DNA of 64,000 nt from positions 1,426,001-1,490,000 of the forward strand of contig NZ_CP045725.1 in the NCBI RefSeq assembly GCF_009646095.1. The letters run 5' to 3'. A model generated the notes under the pieces. The model searched no databases and was not told the origin of the DNA. It was given only the letters and a program-made list of their open reading frames with translations. Source of the stretch: Raineyella fluvialis (GTDB lineage Bacteria; Actinomycetota; Actinomycetes; Propionibacteriales; Propionibacteriaceae). This document shows, piece after piece, positions 48,169-57,449 of the stretch (position 1 is the first letter of the stretch; the number at the start of each line of letters is the position of its first letter). A program made the position numbers and the translations under genes.

Positions 48169-49142
48169 CCCGCTCCATACCAACAGCCTTCCTCATCGTC
48201 CTGGCGGCGGTCTTCGCGGGCCTGCAGGTTGTCCTTGGCCTGGGATCTCTCCAGGACAGCCTGGCACCGGAGGCGAGTGTGATCGCCATGGTCGTCTATG
48301 CCGTGCTGATGGCATTGATGCTCCGCCCTGGCGCGGCGCGGCTTCCCGCGGCGACGTCGTGGTCTGCCGTGGCTGGGACAGGGCTGATCACGGTCCTGGT
48401 GCAGTACGGCCTGCCCACGAACACCTGGCCGGGGTACGCAGCCTGGCACCCCTCAGCCCTCCAATGCCTGCTGGTCGTGCTCGCCCTGCGCGGCCGACCA
48501 CGACTCGCCGCCCTCGGCTGCACGCTCTTCGCTGCCATGACCATCGCGTGGTCCCTGACGACGCAGCCTGGAGTCGGGGAGGGCGTACGCATCGCCCTCG
48601 CCCCTGTCCTGTTCGTCGCCACAGCCATCGCCCTTGCCCGGTTCCTCGACACCAACGACCGCCAAGCGGAGGCGAAGACGAGGCAGGCGCTTGCCCTCCT
48701 CGACGAGGCTGCGCGGGCACGTGCCCACACGGTGGAGGCTGCGGACTGGGTGGCGGGGATCAGAGACCTGGCCATGCCCTCCCTCGCGCTTGCGGCCGAC
48801 CCCGATGGCCCGCTCCCCGAGCATCTGCGCCACCGCATGCTCGAGACCGAGGCAGCCATCAGGGACCGCGTCCGTGGCGGCTCTCTGGCCACCGACGAGG
48901 TCCTCCTCCGGATCTCCGTGGCACGGTCCCGCGGAATCACCGTTCACCTGCTCGACGACCGAGGCGCGGTGATGGCCTCGCACGAGCTGGGCGCCCTCGT
49001 CGACGCGCTGGACCAGCTCCTGCCCAGCCTGGACGGTCAGGGCACCCTCACCGTCAGAGCACGGCCCGAGGGCACGATTCCTGCCATCACCATTGTTTTC
49101 GCCCCGTCCGGGGCTGGGGAGTCTGTCTACATCGAGCTCTGA
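48165..49142 (+). CDS. membrane sensor-like protein lacking a recognisable kinase core
   Basis: 325 residues. About five membrane helices (residues 5-165) and then a cytoplasmic helix and alpha/beta region laid out like a histidine kinase. There is no phospho-acceptor His box, and no N or G box. The C-terminal strands (GTLTVRARPEGTIPAITIVFAPSG) resemble the end of an HATPase fold. ATG 48165 overlaps the kinase stop (ATGA). Probably a regulatory partner of the two-component system; biochemical role unknown. Confidence 0.65.
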   Translation: MTRSIPTAFLIVLAAVFAGLQVVLGLGSLQDSLAPEASVIAMVVYAVLMALMLRPGAARLPAATSWSAVAGTGLITVLVQYGLPTNTWPGYAAWHPSALQCLLVVLALRGRPRLAALGCTLFAAMTIAWSLTTQPGVGEGVRIALAPVLFVATAIALARFLDTNDRQAEAKTRQALALLDEAARARAHTVEAADWVAGIRDLAMPSLALAADPDGPLPEHLRHRMLETEAAIRDRVRGGSLATDEVLLRISVARSRGITVHLLDDRGAVMASHELGALVDALDQLLPSLDGQGTLTVRARPEGTIPAITIVFAPSGAGESVYIEL

Positions 49143-49182
49143 GCGGTCGTCTGGCACGGATGGCTGGACGACACCGCTTCCC

Positions 49183-49229
49183 CCATGCCCGATGAGAGGC
49201 TCCCCCCAGGCGCCTCTCATCGGGCATGG
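49183..49229 (+). terminator. strong hairpin after the two-component operon
   Basis: An 18-bp perfect stem: 49183-49200 pairs with 49212-49229, with an 11-base loop. It sits 40 bases after the last stop. No U-tract, as is common in high-GC actinobacteria. Confidence 0.7.
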
Positions 49230-49389
49230 CGGAGGTGCATCGCATGCCCCCCGCGTGCGCCGCACCGTTCCGCGAAGATCCGCGAGCCGAGTGTCGCCTC
49301 GACTACCGGATCACCGGGTTGTCCCTGACAGTCTGGACCCATGCTGGGCGGCGCCGCCAGCATCAGGCCTCCGGACGGCCCTCGGCGTC

Positions 49390-49423
49390 CCCCGATCGGG
49401 GGACAACCGTCCCCTGATCGGGG
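49390..49423. terminator. second hairpin between convergent operons
   Basis: 15-bp stem with one G-U pair, 49390-49404 with 49409-49423, and an AACC loop. Lies between the two-component operon and the end of ugd, so it could terminate either. Confidence 0.5.
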
Positions 49424-49675
49424 AACGGGAACGGTTGGGAAGGGCGGACGCGTAGGCGACGACAGGGAAGTGGTCCGTCACCTCGACCGCTCCGACAGCC
49501 CTCGATTGCGACGCTCGTGGAACCAGTGAACCAAACCTGGGGGCTCCACTCGGGTTCAGTGCGCGCTGTTCAGAAAGTTCACGTGGGGGCGCTCGTGGCC
49601 AGTGTCAGCACACATTCTGCCGGAGCCGCAGAGCTTCCGGCGCGGAAGCTATGCGGAGTAGGTGGCAGGGGCTTG

Positions 49676-50842
49676 TTAATCGCTCCCGAACAGGTCCCGG
49701 GTGTAGACCTTCTCGGCCACATCGGCCAGATCCTCGGAGTGCCGGTTCGACACGATGACGTCCGACCGGCGCTTGAACTCCTCGAGGTCCCGGACGACCT
49801 CGCTGTGGAAGAACTCGTCCTCCTCGTACAGCGGCTCGTAGAGGATCACGGTGACGCCCTTGGCCTTGATCCGCTTCATGATCCCTTGGATGGAGGACTG
49901 GCGGAAGTTGTCCGAGCCGGCCTTCATCGCCAGGCGGTAGATGCCGACGGTCTGCGGGTTGCGGGCCAGGACGTCCTGGGCGATGAAGTCCTTGCGGGTC
50001 GAGTTCGACTCGACGATGGCCTGGATCAGTGTTTGCGGCACCTGGTCGTAGTTGGCCAGCAGCTGTCGGGTGTCCTTGGGCAGGCAGTAGCCGCCATAGC
50101 CGAAGGACGGGTTGTTGTAGTGGGTGCCGATCCGCGGGTCGAGGCCGACACCGTCGATGATCTGGCGGGTGGAAAGGCCTCGTTGGACGGCGAAGCTGTC
50201 CAGTTCGTTGAAGTAGGCCACCCGCATCGCCAGGTAGGTGTTGGCGAAGAGCTTGATCGCCTCGGCCTCCGTCGCCCCGACCAGGAGCACGGGGGTGTTC
50301 TCGTCCAGGGAGCCGGCACAGAGGAGTTCCGCGAAGCGTTCGGCCTCCGGCGACGGGTCGGCGACGATGATGCGCGACGGGTGCAGGTTGTCGTAGAGCG
50401 CCTTGCCCTCGCGCAGGAACTCCGGGGAGAAGAGGATCGTCTGGTCGGGGAACTCCGTACGCATCCGCTCGGTGAAACCCACCGGGATCGTCGACTTGAT
50501 CACGATGATCGTCTGCGGGGAGATCTCGGCGATCTGGGCGATCACCGACTCGACGATCGAGGTGTCGAAGAAGTTGGTCTGCTCGTCGTAGTTCGTCGGT
50601 GCGGCGATCACGGCGAACTCGGCACCCGCGTACGCCGCAACGGGATCGGTGGTCGCGCACAGGTCTAGCGCACGGTGGGCGAGGTAGTCCTCGAGCTCCG
50701 GGTCGACGATGGGGCTACGGCGGGCGTTGACGTCGTCGACGCGCTCCTGGTTGATGTCGATCGCGCAGACCGTGTGGTGTTGCGCCAGCAGGACGGCATT
50801 CGCCATCCCGACATATCCCAGCCCGCAGACCGCAATCTTCAT
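49676..50842 (-). CDS. ugd: UDP-glucose 6-dehydrogenase
   Basis: 388 residues. [19 protein letters not shown] (Rossmann G-x-G-x-x-G), [55 protein letters not shown] and the catalytic Cys in [11 protein letters not shown]. Oxidises UDP-glucose to UDP-glucuronate for the polymer. ATG 50842 has GGGAG 8 bases upstream; a GTG 9 bases earlier is less likely. Homologous to the shorter, enterobacterial-type Ugd. Confidence 0.95.
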   Translation of the reverse strand: MKIAVCGLGYVGMANAVLLAQHHTVCAIDINQERVDDVNARRSPIVDPELEDYLAHRALDLCATTDPVAAYAGAEFAVIAAPTNYDEQTNFFDTSIVESVIAQIAEISPQTIIVIKSTIPVGFTERMRTEFPDQTILFSPEFLREGKALYDNLHPSRIIVADPSPEAERFAELLCAGSLDENTPVLLVGATEAEAIKLFANTYLAMRVAYFNELDSFAVQRGLSTRQIIDGVGLDPRIGTHYNNPSFGYGGYCLPKDTRQLLANYDQVPQTLIQAIVESNSTRKDFIAQDVLARNPQTVGIYRLAMKAGSDNFRQSSIQGIMKRIKAKGVTVILYEPLYEEDEFFHSEVVRDLEEFKRRSDVIVSNRHSEDLADVAEKVYTRDLFGSD

Positions 50843-51049
50843 ACCCGACACTCCCGGCTTTCCTGGGCCCGAGGAGGGCTCGGGCCACTGCCCACTGTAC
50901 GGGCCAGGATCGAGCGATCCGAAAACTACGTCGGGTCATGGGACCACGATGAACCGCCCGTGTCAGCAGGGTGAATCGCTCGTGACGCGCGGGGATCCAT
51001 GGGTCGCCAACGTTGGTTGAGGAGCGCGTCAGCGAGAGGTGGGGACGGC

Positions 51050-51793
51050 TCAGCCGATCTTGGATACCACGACGTCGGCGATGGTCCGCTGGCCATCCCC
51101 GTTGGGGTTCACCCCGTCGGCGGCCACCAGATCCCGGTGACCCGTCAGGGGCTGGCCGATGTCGACGTACGTCACGTCGGCCTGCTGGGCGGCCTTCTGC
51201 ACCGCCTTGGCCTCGGTCGTGAGCGCGGCTGGCACTGCGCCGGCGTCCCAGAGGGGCGACAGCACGATGATCCGGGCGTTGGGAGCCCTGGAGTGCAGGT
51301 CGTTGAACAGCGCGGATGCCGCGGAGGAGACGTCGCGACCGGCGTCGATCCGCCCACCGGAGACGACGACCACGTCGGGGGAGGCGGCGATGGCGTCGTC
51401 CACCACGTCCCCGTACGCCGGGCAGGTGTCCTTGCCGCAGGCCGCCTTGGCCTTGGTGCCGCTCGCCGAGGTGAGGTAGCCGGTTCCGGCGTTGGCGAGG
51501 TTGACCTCCTGCCAGCCCTGCTTGTCGGAGACGATCGTGGTCCACCGGGTGCCGTTCCCTCCCGCACCGGCGGTGGAGGCGTCACCGATGAAGACCGCGA
51601 CCTTCCGCTTCGGCGTCGGAGTGGGGGTGGGGGAAGGCGACTCCGATGCTGTCGGAGTCGAGTCCGACGTCGACGGCGCGGCGGGTGTCGCGTCAGGTGG
51701 GCGGTCCAGCTTGAGGTAGGCGAAGACGACCAGCGCGATCACCCCTGCGGCGAGCAGGGCGATCCCGATGTTCTCCCACCACTGTCTCCTCAC
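51050..51793 (-). CDS. SGNH-fold protein with substituted catalytic residues
   Basis: 247 residues. One membrane helix (9-27), a Pro/Ser/Thr-rich linker (31-62), then an extracytoplasmic SGNH-hydrolase-like domain. Block I reads FIGDASTAG (Ala72 where GDS has its Ser), block III reads SGGRID (Ile149 for Asn) and block V reads DGVNPN (Asn229 for the catalytic His). The fold markers remain but the active site seems lost. Next to ugd and the polymer locus, it may bind rather than cleave acylated glycans (inference). Confidence 0.75.
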   Translation of the reverse strand: MRRQWWENIGIALLAAGVIALVVFAYLKLDRPPDATPAAPSTSDSTPTASESPSPTPTPTPKRKVAVFIGDASTAGAGGNGTRWTTIVSDKQGWQEVNLANAGTGYLTSASGTKAKAACGKDTCPAYGDVVDDAIAASPDVVVVSGGRIDAGRDVSSAASALFNDLHSRAPNARIIVLSPLWDAGAVPAALTTEAKAVQKAAQQADVTYVDIGQPLTGHRDLVAADGVNPNGDGQRTIADVVVSKIG

Positions 51794-51916
51794 ACCTGAA
51801 GCCTACGGTCGGGCGGTCCTTTGAGAGCTGGATCACGGCGGGTCGGAGCGACGCGGCCCTGCGCCGCCCGACAAATGGTCGAGGAGCGGTCTGTTTCCTT
51901 GGTAACGTCTGTGGAC

Positions 51917-52458
51917 ATGGAGGCCGTCCCCACTCCCCCGCCGCCTTCGCCACGTCCCGCCTCGATCTGCGCCCGCTGGCGTACGCAGATCTCGACCACC
52001 TGGCCGAGCTCTACGCCGTACCGTCCGTGGTGCGCTATCTGAACAGCCAAGGGCCCTCGTTGGAGTGGACGCGCCGGGAGCTCGCCGGCTTCGAACGTCA
52101 CTGGGCCACGTACGGCTTCGGGCAGAGCGCGCTGATCGAGCGCGCCACCGGACAGTTCATCGGCCGGGTCGGTCTGCAGGTGCGCGATCCCTGGGACGAC
52201 ATCGAGTTGCTCTACGTGATCGCGAGAGACCGGCAGCGCCGGGGCTATGCCAGCGAAGCCGCGGCGGCGTGGATCGCCTGGGCCCGCGAGCAGGGCCTCG
52301 CGTCGCGCCTTGTCGTCGTCATCCACCCTCGCCACGAAGCGGCGCTGCGGACGGCCCGAGCCCTCGGCTTCCAGCCGGATCTCAGCTACCCGACCGCCTG
52401 GGCGGGCGACCGGATCGCGCACCGGCTCGCTCCCGTCGCCGAGACCGCCGGCTGCTGA
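51917..52458 (+). CDS. GNAT-family N-acetyltransferase (apparent frameshift)
   Basis: About 180 residues when joined, RimJ/RimL-like: RLDLRPLAYADLDHLAELYAVPSVVRYL, then IGRVGLQVRD, ELLYVIARDRQRRGYASEAAAAWIAWA (acetyl-CoA loop R-x-x-G-Y-A) and ALRTARALGF. The family start lies out of frame with ATG 51917; adding one C to CCCCC 51935-51939 joins them (TPPAAFATSRLDLRPL). Without repair only a 143-residue product from GTG 52027 is possible, missing the first strand. Confidence 0.78.
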
Positions 52459-52482
52459 GGTCTGGCTCGTACGGCTGACCGT

Positions 52483-53184
52483 TCAGTCCACCACCCGGTG
52501 GATCCAGGCGACGGTCTCGTCGGTGAAGGCCGTGGACTCGGTGTCCCAATCGCTCGTGCCACCCTCGTTCGGGCCGCCGACCACACCGTGCAGCACCCCG
52601 TCGGGCGTGTACCACGGGGACCCGCTCGTCCCATTGGGGAGTTCGCAGGCATCCACCACTAACCCCGCGGGCCCGACCGTCACGGGCAGGTCGTCGCAGC
52701 CGGTCAACTCCCCGGTCTCGGTGGGATAACCCCAGATCGACACCATCTCGCCGGTCGCGGGGGCGGTGCCGACAGTGAAACCGCCCCCGACCGCAGCTTC
52801 GATGTTGCCGTCGACCCGCAGCAGGGACAGATCGAGGGTGTCGCCGTCCGCGCCGAGATGCCAGCGGGTGCTGACGTTGTCGAGCACCGTCCACGTCCGT
52901 CCCGCCGCGACCACCGATGACGGCGTCGCGCAGTGCGTCGCGGTCAGCAGCCAGGAACCACTGGGCGTGTCCAGCACCGCAGCGGTGCACGACCCCTGGA
53001 GGATCCAGGCGTGCATGTCGTCGACCGTACGGCTGGTGCGGGTGGTGGCTGAGACCGGGGTCGAGACCGGGGTGGCCGGAGATGCGAGCAGGGCGTGGAT
53101 GCTCGGCGGGACCACGTACAGGCAGGCCAGGGCGACGGCGGCCGCGACCATGGTGAGCCTGCGCCCGCCCGGTCTCTCGCTCAT
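52483..53184 (-). CDS. secreted trypsin-like serine protease
   Basis: 233 residues. Signal-anchor or signal peptide at 11-33. Catalytic triad visible: His84 (LLTATHC), Asp118 (TLDLSLLRV) and Ser187 (GTSGSPW). Two Cys pairs are plausible (66/85, 163/180). ATG 53184 follows GGGAGGGGG. Convergent with the acetyltransferase gene. Substrate unknown. Confidence 0.87.
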   Translation of the reverse strand: MSERPGGRRLTMVAAAVALACLYVVPPSIHALLASPATPVSTPVSATTRTSRTVDDMHAWILQGSCTAAVLDTPSGSWLLTATHCATPSSVVAAGRTWTVLDNVSTRWHLGADGDTLDLSLLRVDGNIEAAVGGGFTVGTAPATGEMVSIWGYPTETGELTGCDDLPVTVGPAGLVVDACELPNGTSGSPWYTPDGVLHGVVGGPNEGGTSDWDTESTAFTDETVAWIHRVVD

Positions 53185-53255
53185 CGTCCTGGCCCCCTCC
53201 CGCCCTCGCGGGCCCAGGATCGAGGCTACCCGGCGCCGGGCCCGCAACCGTACGC

Positions 53256-54953
53256 TCAGATCGTGGCGATCTCGGTGGGCCGCGTCAGGGTGCCGTCGCC
53301 GTCGTGCTCCGCGACGAACGCCGCCGTACGGGCCGCCAGCGCCATGATCGTCAGCGCCGGGCCTACCGTGCTGCCGCTGACGAAGGACGAGGCGTCCGGG
53401 ACGAAGACGTTCGGCACGTCCCAGAGTTGGTTCACCCCGTTGACCACGGACGTAGCCGGGTCGTTGCCCATCCGGGCGCCGCCGGTCTCGTGGATGGCCG
53501 CCCCCAGCACGATCGACATCTTGATGCCCTGCTTGAAGATCGCCCGCTGCAGCGGGGTGAAGTCGGGCCAGACCTTCGCGGAGTCGAGCCCGGCGGCGGA
53601 TCCGATGAAGTTCACCCGAAGGCCCGCCTCGTCGGCCATCTCGCGCAGCGCGTGCATGCTGCGGCGCAGCAGGATCCGGTCGTTGTCGCCCATCGACAGG
53701 TCGATCCGCGGCACCGGCAGGCCCCACTTGTCCTTGCGTCGGGCCAGGCTCACGGTGTTGTCGAAGCGGGCCAGCATCTCCCCCGACCCGCCGAGCCCGA
53801 ACGCCGCCGGGTGGCCGTCCGGCACCGGGAAGCGGCCGCCGAGGCCCTGGAACGAGATGCCGCGGCGGTAGGCGGGGTCGTGCTGCCCGTCGAGGTTCTC
53901 GTAGCGGGGGATGAGGATGCCGCCCGGCGTCCCGTAGAAGGGGTCGCCCGGGATGTTGTCGGCCGCGTCCCACACACCCGGATGGCGCGGGGAGTCGAAG
54001 AAGCCGACGGTGATCGTCTGGTCCATCACGTAGTGGCCCAGGGTCCCCGACGAGTTCCCCAAGCCGCGCGGATGGCGGGCCGACCCGGAGTGGAGCAGCA
54101 GCCGGATCGACTCGATCGTCGACGCGCAGACGATCACCGCGTCGGCGTACACCCGGTGTTCCTGCTTGGTGGTGCGGTCGACGAAGACCGCGCCGGTCGC
54201 CAGACCGGTGGCGTCATCGGTGGTGATCCGGGTGACCTCGGCCTGCGTACGGATCGTCAGCCGGCCGGTCCGCCGGGCGGCGGCGATGCCCGGCGGCACC
54301 CGATCAGGGAACGGCGCCTGGACCCGCCAGGAGATGACCTTCCGCTCCGGCCAGCGCCCCTCGATCCGCTCCTTGAAGTCCCGCTCGACGGTGGTGAGGA
54401 AGCCCGGCCCGGCGTACGTACCGTCCGGCGGGTGCACCAGACCGTCGGCGTCGCCGTAGAGGCCGACGGCGCGCTCGACCCGGTCGTACCAGGGCTCGAG
54501 GTCGGCGTAGCTGATCGGCCAGTCGTCGCCGTAGCCGTCGAGGCTGGCGGCGTGGAAGTCGACGTCGGACATCCGCTGCAGCACCCGCCCGTAGCTGTGC
54601 ATCCGGCCGCCGAGGAGCTTGCCGCGGATCCACAGGTAGGGGCGGCCGAACGGCGTGGTGTACGGATCCTCGAAGTCGTTGACGAGGAACCGGTTGGAGG
54701 TCTCACTGAAGTACGGGCGGCAGGCCTGCCGGAACTGGCCGGACGCCATCGCCTTGGCCCGCGGCACCAGGTCCATGCCCATCGCGGCCGGCTTCTTGCG
54801 CTTCGGCGGGGCGAAGTCCTCCTCCCGCAGTTCGCGCCCGGCCTCGAGGAGCAGGACCTCGAGACCGCGCTCGGTCAGTTCCTGGACGGCCGTGCTGCCG
54901 CCCGGCCCCGACCCGATCACGATCGCGTCGTACCGGCGTTCCGTGCTGCCCAT
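53256..54953 (-). CDS. GMC-family FAD-dependent sugar oxidoreductase (CarA-like C-glycoside 3-oxidase)
   Basis: 565 residues. FAD motif VIGSGPGGSTAVQEL at 12-26, LLLEAGRE, GGRMHSYGRVLQR near the flavin, and the catalytic segment AIHETGGARMGND with His. The C-terminal GSTVGPALTIMALAARTA closes the FAD site. Related to pyranose oxidases and to the FAD-dependent C-glycoside 3-oxidase CarA. The two C-deglycosylase subunit genes directly upstream support this reading: it would oxidise O3 of a sugar or C-glycoside. GAGAGG precedes ATG 54953. Confidence 0.8.
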   Translation of the reverse strand: MGSTERRYDAIVIGSGPGGSTAVQELTERGLEVLLLEAGRELREEDFAPPKRKKPAAMGMDLVPRAKAMASGQFRQACRPYFSETSNRFLVNDFEDPYTTPFGRPYLWIRGKLLGGRMHSYGRVLQRMSDVDFHAASLDGYGDDWPISYADLEPWYDRVERAVGLYGDADGLVHPPDGTYAGPGFLTTVERDFKERIEGRWPERKVISWRVQAPFPDRVPPGIAAARRTGRLTIRTQAEVTRITTDDATGLATGAVFVDRTTKQEHRVYADAVIVCASTIESIRLLLHSGSARHPRGLGNSSGTLGHYVMDQTITVGFFDSPRHPGVWDAADNIPGDPFYGTPGGILIPRYENLDGQHDPAYRRGISFQGLGGRFPVPDGHPAAFGLGGSGEMLARFDNTVSLARRKDKWGLPVPRIDLSMGDNDRILLRRSMHALREMADEAGLRVNFIGSAAGLDSAKVWPDFTPLQRAIFKQGIKMSIVLGAAIHETGGARMGNDPATSVVNGVNQLWDVPNVFVPDASSFVSGSTVGPALTIMALAARTAAFVAEHDGDGTLTRPTEIATI

Positions 54954-54999
54954 GTCAGTTCCTCTCCGTGCTCCTCGTGAATGTCCGGCGGCCGGCGGA

Positions 55000-55389
55000 T
55001 CAGACGGTGACCAGCCGGGTGCGCTCGCCGCCGAACGGCACCGGGATGTACGCCACCCGGATCTTCAGCCGCAGGGTGATCTCGTGCTCGCCGGCGGGCA
55101 GGCCGCCGGGCAGGAGACGGCGTACGTGCAGCGGGGTGCCGTACTCCCAGCGGTAGGTGGTGACCGTGGTGGCCTCGTCGAGGGTGAACCAGTCGGTGCC
55201 GTTGGGCGAGATGACGATCTCGTCGCGGGGCACGTCGACGCCGTCGACGACGAGTTCGACGTCGTGGACCATCGACAGGGGGATGCCGCGGTAATAGGTG
55301 ATCAGGGTCTCGAGCTGGAAGCCGATGACCTCCTCGCCCTCGGTGATGTTGCGGGCGGAGCCTTCGGTGAAGACGTAGCTGTCGAACAT
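55000..55389 (-). CDS. C-deglycosylase beta subunit (DUF6379 family)
   Basis: 129 residues, beta-rich: MFDSYVFTEGSARNITEGEEVIGFQLETLITYYRGIPLSMVHDVELVVDGVDV, SPNGTDWFTLDEATT, WEYGTPLHVRR. This matches the small subunits of C-glycoside deglycosylating enzymes (CarC, DfgB, DgpB type), annotated as DUF6379. They cap the active site of the alpha subunit. ATG 55389 lies 4 bases after the alpha-subunit stop, so co-translation is likely. Confidence 0.82.
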   Translation of the reverse strand: MFDSYVFTEGSARNITEGEEVIGFQLETLITYYRGIPLSMVHDVELVVDGVDVPRDEIVISPNGTDWFTLDEATTVTTYRWEYGTPLHVRRLLPGGLPAGEHEITLRLKIRVAYIPVPFGGERTRLVTV

Positions 55390-55393
55390 GGGG

Positions 55394-56410
55394 TCACTTC
55401 CCGTCGTTGAGGTGGGCGGCGAGCATCGCCTGGTGGGCCCGGACCTGGCCCTGGTCGTCGACCGGCTGGTCGATCGGGGTGAACCGGTTGCCCTCGTACT
55501 CGCTGGCGATGTAGCCGTCGTAGCCGAGCCGGTTGAGCCGGGTGAGGATCGTCGGGTAGTCGATGGAGTACTCGGTGCCGTCGGGCAGCATCTCGTAGAA
55601 CTTGCCGTGGAAGTGGCGGGTGTAGGGCAGGTACTCGTCGAGGACGTCCAGCGGGGTGTTCTCGTAGCCGGTGGAGAAGAAGGCGTACTCACCGTCGATG
55701 GGGGAGCGGAAGAGGCTGGTCAGCTCCTCGGGAAAGTTCATCCCGTGGCCGAACGAGGTCCCGAAGATCCGCCGCGTGTCGCCGTTGGCCTCGTACAGGT
55801 CGTTCACCTTGTCCGCGACGGCGGGGGTGAGGCCGATGCTGCGGAAGTAGTCGGTCGAGATGCGGGGATGGCGGTCGCAGAAGATGCCGAAGTCGATGAC
55901 CAGGCCGAGGCGTTCGGACTGGACCCGCTTCATCATCTCGATCCACTCCCGGGTCAGGGAGCCCTGGAAGCTCATCCCGGCGTGGATCTCCAGCGCCATC
56001 GTGACGCCGATCTGCTCGGCGTACGGGAGGGCGGCCTCGGTGACCTCCGCGGAGGTGTCGGAGACGAGGCGTACGAGGTCGAAGCCCAGCCGCTTGCTCA
56101 CGTCGAGGTCGCGCTTGAGCAGTTCGACCTGCTCAGGGACGCGCAGGGTGCGGTTCCGGTAGATCGTGGAGTTGATGAAGATGTCGTTGCAGACCGGCTG
56201 CAGGCCCGAGGCGTCGAGGGCTGTACGCCAGGTGGCGACAGTCTCGTCGGTCGGGAAGGGCGTGCCGGTGATCATCTGGTCGCTGATCAGCTCGACGCCT
56301 TGGGCGCCGGTGTCGGCGACGAAGGCGAGTGCGCCGGCGAGGTCCATCCGCCCCCGGGCGTACGAATCCTGCAGGCTGTAGAGGGAGACGGCAGTTTTGA
56401 TCTGGTTCAT
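55394..56410 (-). CDS. C-deglycosylase alpha subunit, sugar isomerase/epimerase-like TIM barrel
   Basis: 338 residues, xylose-isomerase-like barrel. Probable metal ligands are Glu141 (ALEIHAG), Asp173 (LVIDFGIF), His268 (HFHGKFYEM) and Glu304 (ASEYEGN); His143 is a possible base. This set and the adjacent DUF6379 gene mark the alpha subunit of C-glycoside deglycosylases (CarB, DfgA, DgpC type). These cleave the C-C bond of 3-oxo-C-glycosides by metal-assisted elimination. The natural aglycone cannot be read from sequence. Confidence 0.82.
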   Translation of the reverse strand: MNQIKTAVSLYSLQDSYARGRMDLAGALAFVADTGAQGVELISDQMITGTPFPTDETVATWRTALDASGLQPVCNDIFINSTIYRNRTLRVPEQVELLKRDLDVSKRLGFDLVRLVSDTSAEVTEAALPYAEQIGVTMALEIHAGMSFQGSLTREWIEMMKRVQSERLGLVIDFGIFCDRHPRISTDYFRSIGLTPAVADKVNDLYEANGDTRRIFGTSFGHGMNFPEELTSLFRSPIDGEYAFFSTGYENTPLDVLDEYLPYTRHFHGKFYEMLPDGTEYSIDYPTILTRLNRLGYDGYIASEYEGNRFTPIDQPVDDQGQVRAHQAMLAAHLNDGK

Positions 56411-56425
56411 GGGGTATCCGTTCGT

Positions 56426-57439
56426 TCAGGCGGGCACCGGGACCGCGGCGCCGGCGACGGCGACGGCGGGGTCCAGGGTGCGGGCGGAGTCGGCGGCGCC
56501 GATGAGGCCGGCGTCGTTGGCGAGGGCTGCGGTGACGATGTCCAGTTCGCCACGGAAGCCGCGTCCGGAGAGCTTGGCGAGGAATCCCTCGCGGGCCGCC
56601 GGGAGGATGAGGTCGCCGGCCGCGGCGGCGATGCCACCGCCGACCACGACGAGGCCGGGGTCGACGACCGCGGCGAGGGTGGCCACCCCGAGGCCGAGGT
56701 AGCGGCCGAACCGGACGAGCAGCCCGGTCGCGACGGGGTCTCCCTGGCGGGCGGCGGCGGTGACGTGGGCGCCGGTCAAGGGTTCGCCGTCGGCGATGGC
56801 GAGCATCGGCCGGGCCCCCTCGGGGTCGGCGACGGCGACGTTGCGGGCGAGCTTGGCCAGCGCGGTGCCGCTGGAGTAGGCCTCCCAGCAGCCTTCCTGG
56901 CCGCAGCCGCAGTAGTGGCCGTCGGGGACGATCGTCATGTGGCCGAGTTCGGCTGCTGCTCCGAAGGCTCCGCGGACCAGGTGGCCGTCGCAGATCACCG
57001 CACCGCCGAGACCCGTGCCGAGGGTGAGCATCACCATGTTCGCGGCGCCGCGGCCGTTGCCGAAGCGGTACTCGGCCCAGGCGGCGGCGTTGGCGTCGTT
57101 CTCGATGACCACCGGTAGGCCGATCCGCTCGGCGAGCCGGGCGCCGAGGGGATGGTTGCGCCAGGCGATGTTCGGCGCGAAGAGCATGGTCGTACGGTCG
57201 GGGCCGACGAAGCCGGCGGCGGCAGCGCCGACGGCGGTGACCTCCGGGTACTGCGCGACGAGTTCGGCGACCGCGTCGGCGACGGCGGCCTCGATCTGGT
57301 CGGGGTCGGCGGGATCGGTGGCGCGCATCGTACGGGCCCAGATCTGGCCCGAGGCGGTGACGACGCCGGCGGCGATCTTGGTGCCGCCGATGTCGACGCC
57401 GATGGTGAGGGAATCGTGGGTGAGGGAATCGTGGGTCAT
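56426..57439 (-). CDS. ROK-family glucokinase-like sugar kinase
   Basis: 337 residues. ATP motif VDIGGTKIAAG near the N-terminus, GTGLGGAV, active-site IENDANAAAWAE, ROK zinc motif (AAELGHMTIVPDGHYCGCGQEGCWE) and VVVGGGIA. Phosphorylates glucose or a related hexose. Sits between the deglycosylase and isomerase genes of one operon. ATG 57439; the N-terminus carries an in-frame 15-bp duplication (THDSL twice). Confidence 0.88.
   Translation of the reverse strand: MTHDSLTHDSLTIGVDIGGTKIAAGVVTASGQIWARTMRATDPADPDQIEAAVADAVAELVAQYPEVTAVGAAAAGFVGPDRTTMLFAPNIAWRNHPLGARLAERIGLPVVIENDANAAAWAEYRFGNGRGAANMVMLTLGTGLGGAVICDGHLVRGAFGAAAELGHMTIVPDGHYCGCGQEGCWEAYSSGTALAKLARNVAVADPEGARPMLAIADGEPLTGAHVTAAARQGDPVATGLLVRFGRYLGLGVATLAAVVDPGLVVVGGGIAAAAGDLILPAAREGFLAKLSGRGFRGELDIVTAALANDAGLIGAADSARTLDPAVAVAGAAVPVPA
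57405..57434. repeat. 15-bp tandem duplication in the ROK kinase start
   Basis: GTGAGGGAATCGTGG at 57405-57419 is repeated exactly at 57420-57434. On the coding strand it duplicates five residues right after the initiator Met. Confidence 0.9.
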
Positions 57440-57449
57440 CGTCGTCGCC

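Larger units (their letters stand above)
49143..49675. other. intergenic region between convergent operons
   Basis: 533 bases without a supportable gene. It holds the two hairpins at 49183-49229 and 49390-49423. Nothing further was recognised in 49424-49675. Confidence 0.6.

Noticed and set aside
53304-54980. 558-residue forward frame across the GMC oxidase
   Set aside because: Compositional shadow of the reverse gene, which carries FAD and catalytic motifs.
55388-57118. 576-residue forward frame across the deglycosylase and kinase genes
   Set aside because: Gly/Asp/Val-rich shadow spanning three well-supported reverse genes.
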